Assembly (NCBI RefSeq): GCF_003254525.1
Contig: NZ_QFYS01000008.1
Location: forward strand, 113,189 to 177,188
Source of the DNA: Phenylobacterium kunshanense
GTDB taxonomy: Bacteria > Pseudomonadota > Alphaproteobacteria > Caulobacterales > Caulobacteraceae
DNA: 64,000 bases
Direction of reading: 5' to 3'
Position numbers and translations under genes: made by a program. This document shows positions 63,880-64,000 of this stretch, piece by piece. Each line of letters begins with the position of its first letter. The first letter of the stretch is position 1. The notes beneath the pieces are model-generated. The model was given only the letters and a program-made list of their open reading frames with translations. It had not been told where the DNA came from and ran no database searches.

Positions 63880-64000
63880 GGCGTGGACTCATAAGCCTGT
63901 AGCCAGAGGCGTGCTGATCCGAGGAGGACGGTGGCGAGGAAGTTCCTGGCTAGTTTGTCGAAGCGGGTGGCGATGCGTCGGAAGTGCTTGAGGCTGCAGA
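63876..64000 (-). CDS. Partial IS5-family transposase, C-terminal end
   Basis: The minus strand encodes the last 40 residues of an IS5-type (DDE) transposase, ending HFRRIATRFDKLARNFLATV then LLGSARLWLQAYESTP, with the stop TAG at 63878-63876. The rest is beyond the right edge. The LKHFRRIATRxDKLARNF ending is the common C-terminal signature of IS5-family transposases. Confidence 0.85.
   Translation of the reverse strand, partial: CSLKHFRRIATRFDKLARNFLATVLLGSARLWLQAYESTP
63880..64000. mobile_element. IS5-family insertion sequence, truncated by the window edge
   Basis: The element end appears to lie right after the stop codon of the aldo/keto reductase gene, beginning GGCGTGGACTCATAAG. The exact terminal repeat cannot be checked because the other end is outside. 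TAG of that stop could be the target duplication (TNA), as made by the IS1031/IS427 groups. Confidence 0.7.

Overview
The window is high-GC chromosomal DNA from an alphaproteobacterium, most likely a member of the Caulobacteraceae (Phenylobacterium or Caulobacter type). Supporting markers are a DivL with tyrosine in place of the H-box histidine, a RegB/RegA pair next to a SCO protein, a usg-family gene, an F1-only ATP synthase operon, the atypical alphaproteobacterial HisRS linked to hisZ and hisG, and a perfect GTTC-N7-GTTC LexA box in front of mmcB. The species assignment is inference; gene content and motifs are read directly.

Layout. 1-5500: the N-terminus of a probable type-I-secreted protein cut by the left edge, a thiolase-like/OB-fold (DUF35) pair, an HSL-type hydrolase, a small LuxR-type regulator, an RTX calcium-binding protein and a PaaI-type thioesterase. 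5614-7553: a tRNA-Ser(CGA) gene followed by a 1.85-kb island bounded by direct repeats of the tRNA 3' end; the island holds only a polymorphic-toxin-like gene with an HNH-like C-terminus and a SUKH-type immunity gene. 7599-13706: an amidohydrolase and MarR regulator divergent across a perfect palindrome, an AAHS-type MFS transporter, usg, a NUDIX hydrolase and small envelope proteins. 13806-18630: atpHAGDC. 18977-27474: a CC_3452-like secreted protein, PBP1A, a YgjP-like peptidase, PHB depolymerase, SCO-RegB-RegA, MmcB and a lipocalin. 27666-34039: a di-iron ferritin-like protein with operator-like palindromes, a zincin-like protein, DivL, VanZ-like, TonB-like and OmpA-family proteins. 34193-37868: ferredoxin, ferredoxin reductase, CYP153-type P450 and a TetR regulator, a complete three-component hydroxylase. 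37930-41326: sdhCDAB. 41515-49175: LysR, ZapE, an arginase-family enzyme, MmsA, an HWE histidine kinase, and a trypsin-like protease followed by a small stand-alone protein. 49236-53010: a histidine leader peptide and candidate attenuator, then hisS-hisZ-hisG. 53108-53233: a candidate small RNA. 53357-63879: a GFA-type protein, dut-coaBC, a lipoprotein, class II photolyase, glmS, moaB-moaC-moeA, XdhC and a degenerate aldo/keto reductase. The right edge enters an IS5-family element.

Most of the window is housekeeping and respiratory metabolism (ATP synthase, succinate dehydrogenase, redox signalling, molybdenum cofactor). The accessory signals worth attention are the integrase-less tRNA island, the histidine leader, the candidate sRNA, the family of TGAC/GTCA inverted repeats shared by oxygenase promoters and the sRNA flanks, and the protease with its companion protein. 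No CRISPR array, complete prophage or replication origin was seen.
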